Positions 8,366 through 16,997 of a DNA stretch of 64,000 bases are shown piece by piece. This DNA is from an uncultured Campylobacter sp. Its GTDB lineage: Bacteria; Campylobacterota; Campylobacteria; Campylobacterales; Campylobacteraceae. Under the pieces are notes generated by a model. The model worked only from the letters and a program-made list of their open reading frames with translations, ran no database searches and was not told the origin of the DNA. The position numbers and the translations under genes were made by a program. The stretch's first letter is position 1, and each line of letters starts with the position of its first letter. The DNA lies in the NCBI RefSeq assembly GCF_963518785.1, contig NZ_CAUQKJ010000001.1, positions 1 to 64,000 of the forward strand, given 5' to 3'.

Positions 8366-9259
8366 TCAAGCGCCTACGGATCTGCTACATTTTGCGCTGA
8401 GGTAGCTTCCGATCTCGCTTATCAAAACGCCTGCGAGGATGAGCGCCGCGCCTAAAATTTGCATCGCGCTTAGCCTCTCGCCGCCCACGAATACGCCCAT
8501 AATGCCCGCCGTCACGGGTTCGAGCGTGAAAAACAGAGCGGTTTTTACGGGCGTCGTGTATTTTTGCATCAAGGCCTGCGCAAAAAAGCCAAAAACCGTT
8601 CCCAGCAGGCAGATCACCGCCATCGCGACGAAAAAGCTTCTATCCATCACCGGCACAATGCTGACCCTCTCGAAAAAGATCGCCGCAAAGCAGCAAAGCA
8701 CGCTTAAGCAGAGGATCTGTACGTAGGCGATGCCCGATACGTCGCAGCTTTGCACGAAGCGGTTGGTTAGCACGATGTGAAACGAATATGCGCACGCGCA
8801 GACTAGTGCCAGCGCTTCGCCCTTGCCGAGCCCAAGCTGCGTGTCGCCGATGAGATAGAGCCCAGCGATCGCAAGCGCGATGCCCGCGTAGGCGTAGGAA
8901 TAAATTTTGTGCCTAAACAGCGCCGCGGCGATGAAGGGCACGAGTGCGACGTTTAGGCCGATGATGAACGCCACGGAGGAGCTTTGCGCAAATTTAAAGG
9001 CGAAGGTCTGCGACGTAAAACCTGCGAATAAAAACAGGCTAAGCACCGCGCCGTGCTTGATCTCGCGCGAAGTTATGGCCTTGAGCTTTGGGAAAAATAT
9101 CGCGCCTGCGATTATGCTCGCGGCAAAAAAGCGCCAAAATAGCAGCACGAAGACGTTGTTGCTCGCAAGCGCCTGCGAGGTGGGCAGATACCCGAGCCCA
9201 AAAGCGATCGCCACGAAGAGCATTCCGATGTCGGCTCTGAATTCCGAACTTTTATTCAT
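8366..9259 (-). CDS. DMT-superfamily (EamA) transporter
   Basis: The 297-residue protein has about ten hydrophobic segments in two EamA halves, the standard size and shape of drug/metabolite exporters of the RhaT/YdcZ group. The segment GLNVALVPFIAALF and the second-half FFTLEPVTAGIMGVFVGGE are typical of the two repeats. It likely exports a small metabolite or amino acid across the inner membrane; the substrate cannot be inferred. The ATG has AAAGGAC upstream. It stands alone, with 257 bp of RAATTY-rich spacer upstream and 284 bp downstream. Confidence 0.85.
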   Translation of the reverse strand: MNKSSEFRADIGMLFVAIAFGLGYLPTSQALASNNVFVLLFWRFFAASIIAGAIFFPKLKAITSREIKHGAVLSLFLFAGFTSQTFAFKFAQSSSVAFIIGLNVALVPFIAAALFRHKIYSYAYAGIALAIAGLYLIGDTQLGLGKGEALALVCACAYSFHIVLTNRFVQSCDVSGIAYVQILCLSVLCCFAAIFFERVSIVPVMDRSFFVAMAVICLLGTVFGFFAQALMQKYTTPVKTALFFTLEPVTAGIMGVFVGGERLSAMQILGAALILAGVLISEIGSYLSAKCSRSVGA

Positions 9260-9516
9260 CTGTGTCCTTTTTGAAAATTTAAAGTCGTAATTTTACGAAA
9301 TTTTAGGTAAAAAATAGGCTAAATTTTGACGATTTTGACGGAGCGGTTTGGAATTTTTGTTTTTAAGATCGCGAGTTAAATTTTAAGCGCCCGGCTCGTT
9401 TTAAGCTTTCGGCTCGTCTTTTTGTGTTTGCGCGCACTTGTTCGCGCACTCGTTGCCGCCGCTTCGCTACGCGTAAATTTTTATAGCTGCTACTCGCGCG
9501 TGGATAAATTTAAAAT

Positions 9517-10239
9517 TTAATCGCCCGCGCCCTCTTTGCCTTTTTTTAGAATTTCTATGTTTGTGCGCTCATTCGCGCCTTTTAAGCTTATAGTTTTTTT
9601 GAGCGCGGATTTGAGGGGAGCCTTCGCCTCTTTTGATTTCATCATCTTATAGCGCCTCTTTCTTATCTCTGCTTCGATAAATTTTATATCTTGCTGTGCG
9701 TATGGGAACGAGAGCGTGAAATTTTTTCCGCTTTGCCCGTCTTTTATTTTTAAAATCGGCATCTCGCCCTTCATCTCTTTCTCCGTAAGGGCATTTTCTA
9801 TATCGATCTTTGTGCTAAATTTAAACGGCAAATATTCCCATTCTCTCCTTATACTGCGGCTGTCTATGATGATCCCTTTTTCGGTTAATAGCCATAGCGA
9901 TATAAGTATCAAAACAATGCCCATTGCGATCACGAGCGCGGTCTCGTCGCCACCTCTGTGCAAGAAGCCGTCTATACATAAAGGGTCGTTTGCGTCAAAG
10001 CATGTAACTTTACCTTTACCTTTTATTCTTTTTATCCAGGGCTCGTCAAACGCCACTATCGACCCCCAAGATAAAATAAATATGACGAGTGTAAATTTGG
10101 CTACAGGGCTAGGCGGTATGAGCCAGGCACCATTTTGCACGGTTTTATAAGAAGCGTTGCTTTTAAACAGAAAGTTTTTTAAACCGCAAAGTACAAATAG
10201 CACTACATTTGCAAAAAGCACAAAATACAAAAGCCTCAT
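9517..10239 (-). CDS. Membrane protein of unknown function, paralogue 1
   Basis: I do not recognise the family. The 240 residues show an N-terminal membrane helix, a second and a third hydrophobic segment near residues 50-65 and 105-120, a cysteine-containing loop (CFDANDPLCIDGFL), and a basic cytoplasmic tail. It is clearly related to the next gene upstream (10284-10973): both share SYKTV, the C-x(n)-DP-x-C-x-DG motif and KGI-x-ID with EWE-x-LPF further on. The ATG has AAAGGAG at good spacing. The two genes probably arose by tandem duplication and may be co-transcribed. Confidence 0.7.
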   Translation of the reverse strand: MRLLYFVLFANVVLFVLCGLKNFLFKSNASYKTVQNGAWLIPPSPVAKFTLVIFILSWGSIVAFDEPWIKRIKGKGKVTCFDANDPLCIDGFLHRGGDETALVIAMGIVLILISLWLLTEKGIIIDSRSIRREWEYLPFKFSTKIDIENALTEKEMKGEMPILKIKDGQSGKNFTLSFPYAQQDIKFIEAEIRKRRYKMMKSKEAKAPLKSALKKTISLKGANERTNIEILKKGKEGAGD

Positions 10240-10283
10240 GCAGCTCCTTTCATTTCGGATATTTTACGACGATATATTTAAAT

Positions 10284-10973
10284 TTAGGCGTTTCGCTCGA
10301 CCGCTTCGGCTTTTGAAATTTCAGCGAGCTTTTCCGATATAAAATTTTGCAAAAAATCTATATCTTTTCGTGCATATAAAAATCCCGCCCCGAATTTAAT
10401 GCCGCTGTTTTTGCCTCGTATGCTGATTATTTTTACGCCTCTTATAAACCATGTGGCGTAGTTCATCTCATCAAAGTATATCTTTTCCGTATGCCTAAAC
10501 GGCAGAACCTCCCATTCTTTGCAGATGCCGCTTTTATCTATTCTGATTCCTTTTTGAATTAGCACGATAAATGAAAAAATTATGGCGCAGACAGATATGA
10601 TTTTGCCGAGTATTAGCCTAGGCTCGCTTATTTGCAGATATCCATCCACACATCTGGGATCGCCTTCTTCGAAGCATCTTAAATTTATGCCTGCCGCTTT
10701 GTACTCTTGCGAGCAAATTTTATCGTGGGTGTAAAAGCAGGGTATGGGATTACCGTTATGTTTTGCTACATTCGGGCTAGATAGAGTGATTACGCCGAAG
10801 CTTAGGCATATTATAAACATCTGTATTTTTAAAAGCGGATCGGTTGGGATAAATAATGTCCCGCGATACACGGTTTTATAGGATCTATCTGTCTGAAACA
10901 ATGAAACAAGAAGGCAAAAGCCTATCGTAACATAAAGGATTATCGTAGCAAACTCGGTTATACTTTGCGACAT
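10284..10973 (-). CDS. Membrane protein of unknown function, paralogue 2
   Basis: This is related to the adjacent gene at 9517-10239, with the same membrane-loop-membrane-tail plan, the SYKTV motif, a larger cysteine loop (additional CFYTHDKICSQEY and CFEEGDPRCVDGYL) and the KEWEVLPF segment. I start it at the ATG at 10973 (MSQSITEF), which follows AAGGT. An upstream TTG at 11003 would add ten residues without a better site. No function is known. The extra cysteine pairs suggest a disulfide-bonded periplasmic loop. Confidence 0.7.
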   Translation of the reverse strand: MSQSITEFATIILYVTIGFCLLVSLFQTDRSYKTVYRGTLFIPTDPLLKIQMFIICLSFGVITLSSPNVAKHNGNPIPCFYTHDKICSQEYKAAGINLRCFEEGDPRCVDGYLQISEPRLILGKIISVCAIIFSFIVLIQKGIRIDKSGICKEWEVLPFRHTEKIYFDEMNYATWFIRGVKIISIRGKNSGIKFGAGFLYARKDIDFLQNFISEKLAEISKAEAVERNA

Positions 10974-11233
10974 AATAATGACCTTGTTTTTTGTATTACG
11001 CAAGCTCGCGTCTTTGGCAATTTTAGCGCAAAATTTCTAAATTTACGAGATTTTGAGCACGCTTTTTATAAATTTGAGATTAGAATTTTACTTTACTAGA
11101 GTGATCTTGTCGCACGAAAGGCGGATTAAATTTTTGGCTTCGATATTCTGAAATATGCAGTTTATGACATTGCGCGAGGTACCTAGGCGCTCTTGCGATG
11201 CCATAAAACGCCTTAAATTTTTGCGGCCTAAAT

Positions 11234-11250
11234 CTTAATGATAATTATCT
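11234..11250 (+). promoter_or_regulatory. Fur-box-like operator
   Basis: The stretch CTTAATGATAATTATCT matches the GATAAT-type hexamer array of ferric uptake regulator sites, with overlapping TAATGATAATTAT. It lies about 20 bp upstream of the TATAAT at 11271 and about 75 bp upstream of a PepSY-type gene whose family is often iron-regulated. Iron-dependent repression is therefore a reasonable inference. Confidence 0.65.
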
Positions 11251-11270
11251 AAATATTTAAAATCGCACAA

Positions 11271-11276
11271 TATAAT
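11271..11276 (+). promoter_or_regulatory. -10 box of the PepSY gene
   Basis: A perfect TATAAT lies 49 bp before the ATG at 11326 and just downstream of the Fur-like box. A repressor bound there would cover the polymerase site. Confidence 0.6.
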
Positions 11277-11325
11277 TGCGAACCTCAATCAAATAAAGAT
11301 TAAATTTATCTCGCAAGGATCTACA

Positions 11326-12486
11326 ATGAGCTCGCTTTTGAAGCGTAATAAAATTTTGTTTAACGTCCATCTTATTTTGTCGATCGTTTTTTCTATCCCG
11401 CTGCTTATCATTGGCACTACGGGCGCGATTTTGTCGTATCAGCACGAGCTTGAGGCGCTAATAAACGCGGGCTCTAAAAAGGTCGAAAAAACGGGCGAAA
11501 TGCAAAGCGTGGAAAAAATTCTGCAAAGCTTTAGCGAGCAAACAGGCGCTAAGCAGCCCGTAAGGCTCGTCGTGCCCAAAAGCGATGATGAAGCCTTCGT
11601 CGTTTACGCAAACAGAAATGATGCGTATCTGGTCGATCCATACACCGCGCAGATCATCGGCAAGGATCGCGGCACGGGCTTTGTGCTAACGGTGATGTCG
11701 CTGCATCGAAATTTGGGCCTAGCGCTAAGTGGCAATAAAACCGCAGCCGAGGTCGGCAAACAGATCGTGGGTGCGAGCGCCACAGCGATGATACTGCTCG
11801 TAATAAGCGGCGTCTGGCTGCATTTCCCAAGGCTTAGGCGTAAATTTATCGAAGCTATAAGACCAAATTTTAAACTCAAAAAATACGCTCTTTTTTACAA
11901 TCTGCACACGAGTCTAGGTTCTCTAAGTGCGGTGATTTACCTACTTATCTGCCTAACCGGGCTTAATTGGTCGTATAGCTGGTATAACGATGCTGTGATG
12001 AAGCTTTTTGTAAGCTCGCAAAATTTGCCGCAAGCTAGCGCACCTAAAGCCGCCACTTCTAAAGATCACGCCGCCGCACCTGCTAAAGAGGAGGGCAAAA
12101 AGAGCGCAGAGTATAAATTTAGCGACGCGCAGAGGGCTTATGAGATATTCAGATCAAGCGGCATAGAGTATAAAGAATTTACCCTAATGCTCGCAGCCGG
12201 AGATAAGATCGGCGTCAGATACTACGAGCCCGATGCGCCCGCTACAGCCCGTCCAAAAGGCGCGAGCGTCGATCTAAAAGCGGGCAAAATCGCGCAGCAG
12301 AAGCAAACGGATGGTATCACCGTGGGCGAGTTTAAAGACGCGAACTATCAGCTACATACGGGCTATTTTTTTGGGCTCGCGGGTAAAATTTTATGGTCGC
12401 TCGTTTCGCTTTGTATGGCGCTTTTTATCTTTAGCGGCTTTTATATGACGGCAAAAAGGGCGTTTAAGTCAGAAAAGCTCAGCTAA
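11326..12486 (+). CDS. PepSY-associated membrane protein, probable iron-uptake component
   Basis: The 386-residue product has the four-helix layout of the PepSY_TM / PiuB family: a first helix (LILSIVFSIPLLIIGTTGAIL), a periplasmic PepSY-like domain, a helix after MSLHRNLGL, a conserved NLHTSLG before the third helix, and a last helix near 355-375. Relatives sit beside siderophore or heme receptors and are thought to act in ferric reduction or release. The Fur-like box upstream supports an iron role. A lysine- and alanine-rich patch lies near residues 230-260. The ATG has CAAGGA upstream. No receptor gene is present in the window. Confidence 0.82.
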   Translation: MSSLLKRNKILFNVHLILSIVFSIPLLIIGTTGAILSYQHELEALINAGSKKVEKTGEMQSVEKILQSFSEQTGAKQPVRLVVPKSDDEAFVVYANRNDAYLVDPYTAQIIGKDRGTGFVLTVMSLHRNLGLALSGNKTAAEVGKQIVGASATAMILLVISGVWLHFPRLRRKFIEAIRPNFKLKKYALFYNLHTSLGSLSAVIYLLICLTGLNWSYSWYNDAVMKLFVSSQNLPQASAPKAATSKDHAAAPAKEEGKKSAEYKFSDAQRAYEIFRSSGIEYKEFTLMLAAGDKIGVRYYEPDAPATARPKGASVDLKAGKIAQQKQTDGITVGEFKDANYQLHTGYFFGLAGKILWSLVSLCMALFIFSGFYMTAKRAFKSEKLS

Positions 12487-12671
12487 ATTTTACCCTCACG
12501 ACGAGAGGCGCGATGAGCGGAGCAAGAGAGCCCAATACCTACAAAGCATTGAGATAAAGTTTGCCGAAGCGGATCAAGAAAAGCCCTGATTCAACGATAT
12601 TTGAGGCATACTAAAATTATCGCAGATTAAGTCTATGTGAGGTATATTGTGGAAAATTTTAGGAGCGAAAT

Positions 12672-13679
12672 TTGAAAACGAGATATTATCTGTGCTTGGT
12701 CTTCATCATAATGATATGCGCTTTGTGCGCGATACTTTCGATTATCGCGGAGTATAAATACCCAAATTCAGCCGAAAAAATTGAAACCGATTCATATGAA
12801 TGGGTATGCGATCTAGATGGCAATCTTACGGATATACAGCTTAAAGATAGGGCGTTAAAGTGCATGCTTAAAAAGATGCATGAGAGCGAAAACTTTTCTA
12901 AAGAAAAAATCGCTAAAAAAATAGATGATATCAGAACAGAATATAAAAATCTTCACATCGAAGAAGATATTGAAGATCTAGAATTAAAAGATTATTTAAC
13001 ACGCATCCATAGTAAATGTCATGGGGATGAGCGCCCCGATAATAAATGCGAATTTTATAAGATAGATAAAAGGCTAAATTTAGATTATCTTATGGATTTG
13101 GGTTCAAAAATTTGCAGAAACGGCAAAGCTATACAAGATGCCGAAACCCATATAGATAAAGAAATTTTTAATACCGAAGTCGTATATCCTTGGGAAGACA
13201 AGGAAAGTTTGGTTTTGGAAAACGGGGATTTAAGATACAATCTATATTTTGCTAGCGAAAGCGATATGGATAAAGCAATAATAAATTATGGAGTTTATAA
13301 GTATAAGATAGATCTACAAGATCCAAATATAGATATTAATAATATCGAAGCATCGCTCATAATCCCTATAAATTTATTATTTCTTAATTTATATAAACCA
13401 CTTAATCGCGAAGAAAATGGAAATTTTAAAAATAATTTAGAAGAATTTTGCATGACTTATAAAATTTATGAAAATAGCGATATAGACACTAGCCGTCCAT
13501 TCAATAAAATAGCTTTCAAATATAGAGATAATTATGCAACATATGATTTTTATATCATATTGATAGATAAGAGCTTTAAATATATCTTGGGCTACAGAAA
13601 TATACTTTTGGGCTATATGGGATATTACTACGATGAAAAAGAGAAAACAATAAAACAAATATCGAATAATGAGCGATAA
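12672..13679 (+). CDS. AT-rich orphan, membrane-anchored protein
   Basis: I do not recognise this 335-residue protein. It begins with one hydrophobic segment (about residues 5-27, LCLVFIIMICALCAILSIIA), then a long hydrophilic, lysine-, aspartate- and asparagine-rich domain that would lie outside the membrane. Several cysteines occur (for example VCDLDG, CMLKKM and CHGDERPDNKC). Codon use is markedly richer in A and T than in the flanking genes, and RAATTY words are sparse compared with the neighbourhood. Both points suggest recent acquisition. AGGAGCG precedes the ATG. No neighbour gives a functional clue. Confidence 0.7.
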   Translation: MKTRYYLCLVFIIMICALCAILSIIAEYKYPNSAEKIETDSYEWVCDLDGNLTDIQLKDRALKCMLKKMHESENFSKEKIAKKIDDIRTEYKNLHIEEDIEDLELKDYLTRIHSKCHGDERPDNKCEFYKIDKRLNLDYLMDLGSKICRNGKAIQDAETHIDKEIFNTEVVYPWEDKESLVLENGDLRYNLYFASESDMDKAIINYGVYKYKIDLQDPNIDINNIEASLIIPINLLFLNLYKPLNREENGNFKNNLEEFCMTYKIYENSDIDTSRPFNKIAFKYRDNYATYDFYIILIDKSFKYILGYRNILLGYMGYYYDEKEKTIKQISNNER

Positions 13680-13804
13680 ATGGAGGATATAACTAAATTT
13701 TGCCTTCGCAGAAAGGGCGCTAAATTTATAAATTTTACCTCATTAGCGAAGATGATAAAATTTAAATTTGCCCGCCGCGTCTGCTTAAAATCCTATATTT
13801 AGCG

Positions 13805-14305
13805 CTATTTGCTCCTTGCGCCGCGAGTGATCATCAAGGACTGCTCGTAGAAAATTAGCAGCGTTATTGAAACGCCCGTGCCTAGCGCCAGCGAGATCGA
13901 GATCGTGGCGAGGGCGTTGTCGAAAAACGAGATGAGATGAGCGAGTTTATGCTCTGCGCCCGCGGCTCTGATATAAGAAAACAGCGCCAAAACCGCCTTG
14001 TAGGCGTAGATGCCAGGTATCATCGGAAGCAGCGCAGGAAAGGCGATAATCTCTGCGGGCACTTTGAGGCGCTTGGCGCAGAGCATCCCCAAAACGCCGA
14101 TCAGAAACGACGCAAAAAGCGTCGCGGCGGCGATCGAAAAAATTTGGCTTTGAATCAGTAAAAACCTGCACGAATGCGCAACCGCCGCAAGCAGTGCCGA
14201 GAAAATAAGCGTCTTTTTAGGCGGTATGCACGCATACGCAAACCCAAGCCCCGCCGCAGCGGCAAAGCAAGCGTCCTTAAATACCGAAAGCGCGAGATCA
14301 AACAT
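13805..14305 (-). CDS. Threonine/serine exporter, ThrE_2 (DUF3815) subunit
   Basis: This 166-residue membrane protein has five hydrophobic segments and the PLLPMIPGIYAYKAVLAL block typical of the C-terminal half of ThrE, which in many bacteria is a separate gene. It overlaps the end of the ThrE N-terminal-type gene (14298-15611) by 8 bp, so the two are translationally coupled and presumably form one exporter for L-threonine and L-serine. Confidence 0.85.
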   Translation of the reverse strand: MFDLALSVFKDACFAAAAGLGFAYACIPPKKTLIFSALLAAVAHSCRFLLIQSQIFSIAAATLFASFLIGVLGMLCAKRLKVPAEIIAFPALLPMIPGIYAYKAVLALFSYIRAAGAEHKLAHLISFFDNALATISISLALGTGVSITLLIFYEQSLMITRGARSK

Positions 14306-15611
14306 TTACAAGCCCCAAATTTGAGATACTAAGCGTCAGAAAGAGCCCGATCGCGATGCAGATGATCAAAAGCCCCGTGTTTAGCCCTCTGCTGATGCCT
14401 ACGAGCATATTTTCGTTTAGGATGTCAAATACCGAGTTGATCAGCCAGACGCCCGGGATCAAAAAGAGTATGCTCGATCCCACGGCGACGTCGGGCGTGG
14501 CGCTAAGCCCGTAGCGAGCCCCTAGCGAGACGATGAAGGAGACTGCGAACGAAACCGCGATGTATTGGATTTTTAGGTTGATTTTAAGCTTGCTAAATAG
14601 ATAGCGGGCGCAAATTCCAAAAGCCGTAGCCGCAAAAACGAGCGCCATCGCGCCGCCATCGCCGCCGAAAAGCTCGCAGAATGCGGCATTTGCGACGCTT
14701 AGCAAAACAAGAGTTTTGGCAAAGCTTTTCTTCTGCGAGGCTAAAATTTCGGCAAATGAGGCTCTGGCGCGCGCAAGGGGGATTTTTTCGTCGTAAATTT
14801 CCCAGCTAAGCGCGCTTAGCTCCGAGATCAGATCGAAGCTGATCTGCGCCGCAGCGCCCGTTTTGACGTAGGTGCGGCGGATAGAGTTGTCCGCAGGATC
14901 CATCACGCTGATGATGAAGTGGCGCACGAAGATCATCAGGCTAGCCTCATAGTCGTAAGCGTCCGCTATCCTGCGCACGCAGCGCTCGATGCGCGCGGTG
15001 TAAGTGCCGATACTAAGCATCTTGGCGGTGTATTCACTAAGAAAATTGGTGAGCTCTTGGATTTGCGGTCTCGCCGCTTCTGCTTCTTTTGCTGCCGCCA
15101 TTTCTGTTGTCATTATTTCCTCCGCTACTCTTGTAATCTCAATATCGTTTTGCGCTGTTTTTGTCATTTTTGCTTCTACGGCGCTCATAGCGGCCTCTAT
15201 TTCCGCAGCATCCGCCGTTTTTGATGCCGCTACGGCGTCCGCCGTCGCGGAATTCTTATTTTTAAAATTTAATGCAGCGGCTCCCGTGGCGGAATTCTCA
15301 CTATCTAAATTTGGCGCGGCGACATCGCTTGTAGCGGTAAAATTTTGACTGCTTAAATTTTGATTGTTTAAATTTAATGTGGCTTTGGAATTTTCGTCAT
15401 TCAAATTTAACGCCGAGGTTGAATTCTCGCCGCTAGAATTTCTTGTCACAGCAGCGGAGCTTTCATCGTTAAAATTTGAAGCGGCGGAATTTTGCTCTTT
15501 TAAAGAATTCTGCTCACTTAAATTTAAATCGCAGGCCGAGCTTTGCTCGCTTAAATTTAAACTTTCGGCATCCTCGCAAGATTTGCTAAATTTAGAATTT
15601 TTCCCGTTCAC
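14298..15611 (-). CDS. Threonine/serine exporter, ThrE (DUF1212) subunit with a low-complexity N-terminal extension
   Basis: Residues from about 180 onward match the DUF1212 part of ThrE: a cytoplasmic segment (FLSEYTAKMLSIGTYTARIERCVRRIADAY) followed by five membrane helices including SSILFLIPGVWLINSVFD. Ahead of it lie about 170 residues of low complexity rich in Asn-Ser, Asn-Leu, Ala and Glu, which ordinary members lack. The DNA for residues 1-120 carries about 18 RAATTY words in 350 bp. Translation could instead begin at a methionine further in, such as the one opening MTKTAQNDIEI, leaving the array outside the protein. The partner half of the exporter overlaps downstream. Confidence 0.8.
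   Translation of the reverse strand: MNGKNSKFSKSCEDAESLNLSEQSSACDLNLSEQNSLKEQNSAASNFNDESSAAVTRNSSGENSTSALNLNDENSKATLNLNNQNLSSQNFTATSDVAAPNLDSENSATGAAALNFKNKNSATADAVAASKTADAAEIEAAMSAVEAKMTKTAQNDIEITRVAEEIMTTEMAAAKEAEAARPQIQELTNFLSEYTAKMLSIGTYTARIERCVRRIADAYDYEASLMIFVRHFIISVMDPADNSIRRTYVKTGAAAQISFDLISELSALSWEIYDEKIPLARARASFAEILASQKKSFAKTLVLLSVANAAFCELFGGDGGAMALVFAATAFGICARYLFSKLKINLKIQYIAVSFAVSFIVSLGARYGLSATPDVAVGSSILFLIPGVWLINSVFDILNENMLVGISRGLNTGLLIICIAIGLFLTLSISNLGLVNV
15255..15600. repeat. RAATTY array in the 5' part of the ThrE gene
   Basis: I count about 18 RAATTY hexamers in roughly 350 bp, in all forms (GAATTC, AAATTT, GAATTT). They translate as Asn-Ser, Asn-Leu and Asn-Phe. Spacing is irregular, about 10-30 bp. 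Confidence 0.8.
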
Positions 15612-15614
15612 GGC

Positions 15615-16997
15615 TTACCTCAGGCTGATGAGATCTAGCGGGTTGATGTGGTAGTTCTGCTGCGTCACTTCAAAGGTTAGATCAGAGCCGATGCGCCCGA
15701 TGATGTAGCCCTTTTTGACGTTGGAGCCGACGCGCACGGTAGGCGGGATCTGATTTAGATGCGCGTAGATCGTGTGGATGCCGCCGCTATGCTCTAGGAT
15801 CACGACCTTATCGAGCACGGCGGTTTCTTTAGCAAAGACTACTTTACCCGGCAGCACCGCTTTAACCTGCGTGTCGCCGCTGTTTGAGCCGAGCACGACG
15901 TTTTCGTTGAAAAGCTTGATGTTATACACGGGATCGTTGTAGTTGCCGAATTTCCGCTTCAAATACGCGCCGTTCAGAGGCGCTGCGGTCTTGGCTCCGC
16001 TGTATTTTTTGACGCGCGAGGACTGATAGCTCGAGCCGTACTGCTTGACCTTTTGGTTGATCTTGCTTACGCGCTCATCCGCGGGCTCGCTCACTTCTGG
16101 CTCGGGCTCGCTAGGAGGCGCAGGCTCGGGCTTGCCCGCCTTTTTTGCCGCCGCTTTTGCTTTGGCGTACTCTTTTTCGCGCACCTGGCGCTCCTTTTGC
16201 TTCTGCGCTTCAAGCTTTGCTTGGCGCGTCGCTTCCTCCTTCTGCGCTTTGGCTTTCTCTTCGGCGTCGTCGATGATCTTAAGCTCCTGCAGGGTCTTAG
16301 ATATGGCATCTTGCTCGTCGTTTATCTTCTCTAAGCGCGCGATGTAGTCCTCTTTGTCCTTTTTCATCTGCGCGAGCTTCTCTTTTTGGGTGGTTAGCTT
16401 GGCGTTAAGATCGGTTTTTTTCTTGTCGTAGCCCGCCATGCTCGCCTGGATCGATTTGATCTTTTTGTTCTGCTCGTTGATAAAATTTTGATTATTTTCG
16501 TAGTCTTTGATCAGCCCTTTCAGCTCGTCGTTCATAACGACGCCGAGCCCCTCTAAAATTTCGCTAGCTACGATGGAATCGGGAGTGGTCGTGGAATTTA
16601 CGTCGGTGATGAGATCAAACGATAGCTCTTGCGAGATCACGCTTATGATCTTGCTCTCCAGATCGTTTTGCACGCTAAGAAGAGTGATGTTTTGGCTATT
16701 AAGCTTTTCAAGCTCCTGCGCTTCGGCGGCGTATTGATCCTTTAGATCTTCGATCGTTTCGCTTAGCTGCTTGATTTCGCTCTCGCGCTTTTTAAAGCCC
16801 TCCTGCTCCTTTACGATTTGGCCAGCGATCTCGTCGATCTTTTGCGAAAGCCGCATCTCCTCCTTTTGCGAGCTTTTGAGCTCTTGACCCGCTTTGGCGA
16901 TCTTATCCTTCGTGCTTTGCTGCTTTGCGGGCGCGGCATAAGTAAGAGATGCTGCAAGCCCTAGCGCAAGAAGCGGCGCTAAAAAAGCTCTTTTCAT
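15615..16997 (-). CDS. EnvC-like murein hydrolase activator with degenerate LytM domain
   Basis: The 460-residue protein has a signal peptide, a long coiled coil (about residues 25-270), a charged Lys/Glu/Pro linker, and a C-terminal M23/LytM fold (about 345-455). The catalytic residues of active M23 enzymes are not conserved. The first HxxxD motif is absent, and the final His-x-His is replaced by LTFEV. This is the EnvC/NlpD pattern, in which a dead LytM domain activates a cell-wall amidase. It overlaps ftsX by 4 bp and follows ftsE-ftsX, the partner that controls EnvC in E. coli. An amidase gene lies at 25866-27704. The gene corresponds to Cj1275c as I recall. Confidence 0.85.
   Translation of the reverse strand: MKRAFLAPLLALGLAASLTYAAPAKQQSTKDKIAKAGQELKSSQKEEMRLSQKIDEIAGQIVKEQEGFKKRESEIKQLSETIEDLKDQYAAEAQELEKLNSQNITLLSVQNDLESKIISVISQELSFDLITDVNSTTTPDSIVASEILEGLGVVMNDELKGLIKDYENNQNFINEQNKKIKSIQASMAGYDKKKTDLNAKLTTQKEKLAQMKKDKEDYIARLEKINDEQDAISKTLQELKIIDDAEEKAKAQKEEATRQAKLEAQKQKERQVREKEYAKAKAAAKKAGKPEPAPPSEPEPEVSEPADERVSKINQKVKQYGSSYQSSRVKKYSGAKTAAPLNGAYLKRKFGNYNDPVYNIKLFNENVVLGSNSGDTQVKAVLPGKVVFAKETAVLDKVVILEHSGGIHTIYAHLNQIPPTVRVGSNVKKGYIIGRIGSDLTFEVTQQNYHINPLDLISLR

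Larger units (their letters stand above)
11004..11325. other. Divergent intergenic region upstream of the PepSY gene
   Basis: This 322-bp spacer between divergently read genes contains the Fur-like box and -10 described separately at its right end. The left part holds RAATTY words and no recognisable gene or RNA. Confidence 0.5.

Noticed and set aside
13937..14171. Two 74-codon frames over the ThrE_2 gene
   Set aside because: They are shadow frames of a well-supported membrane protein.
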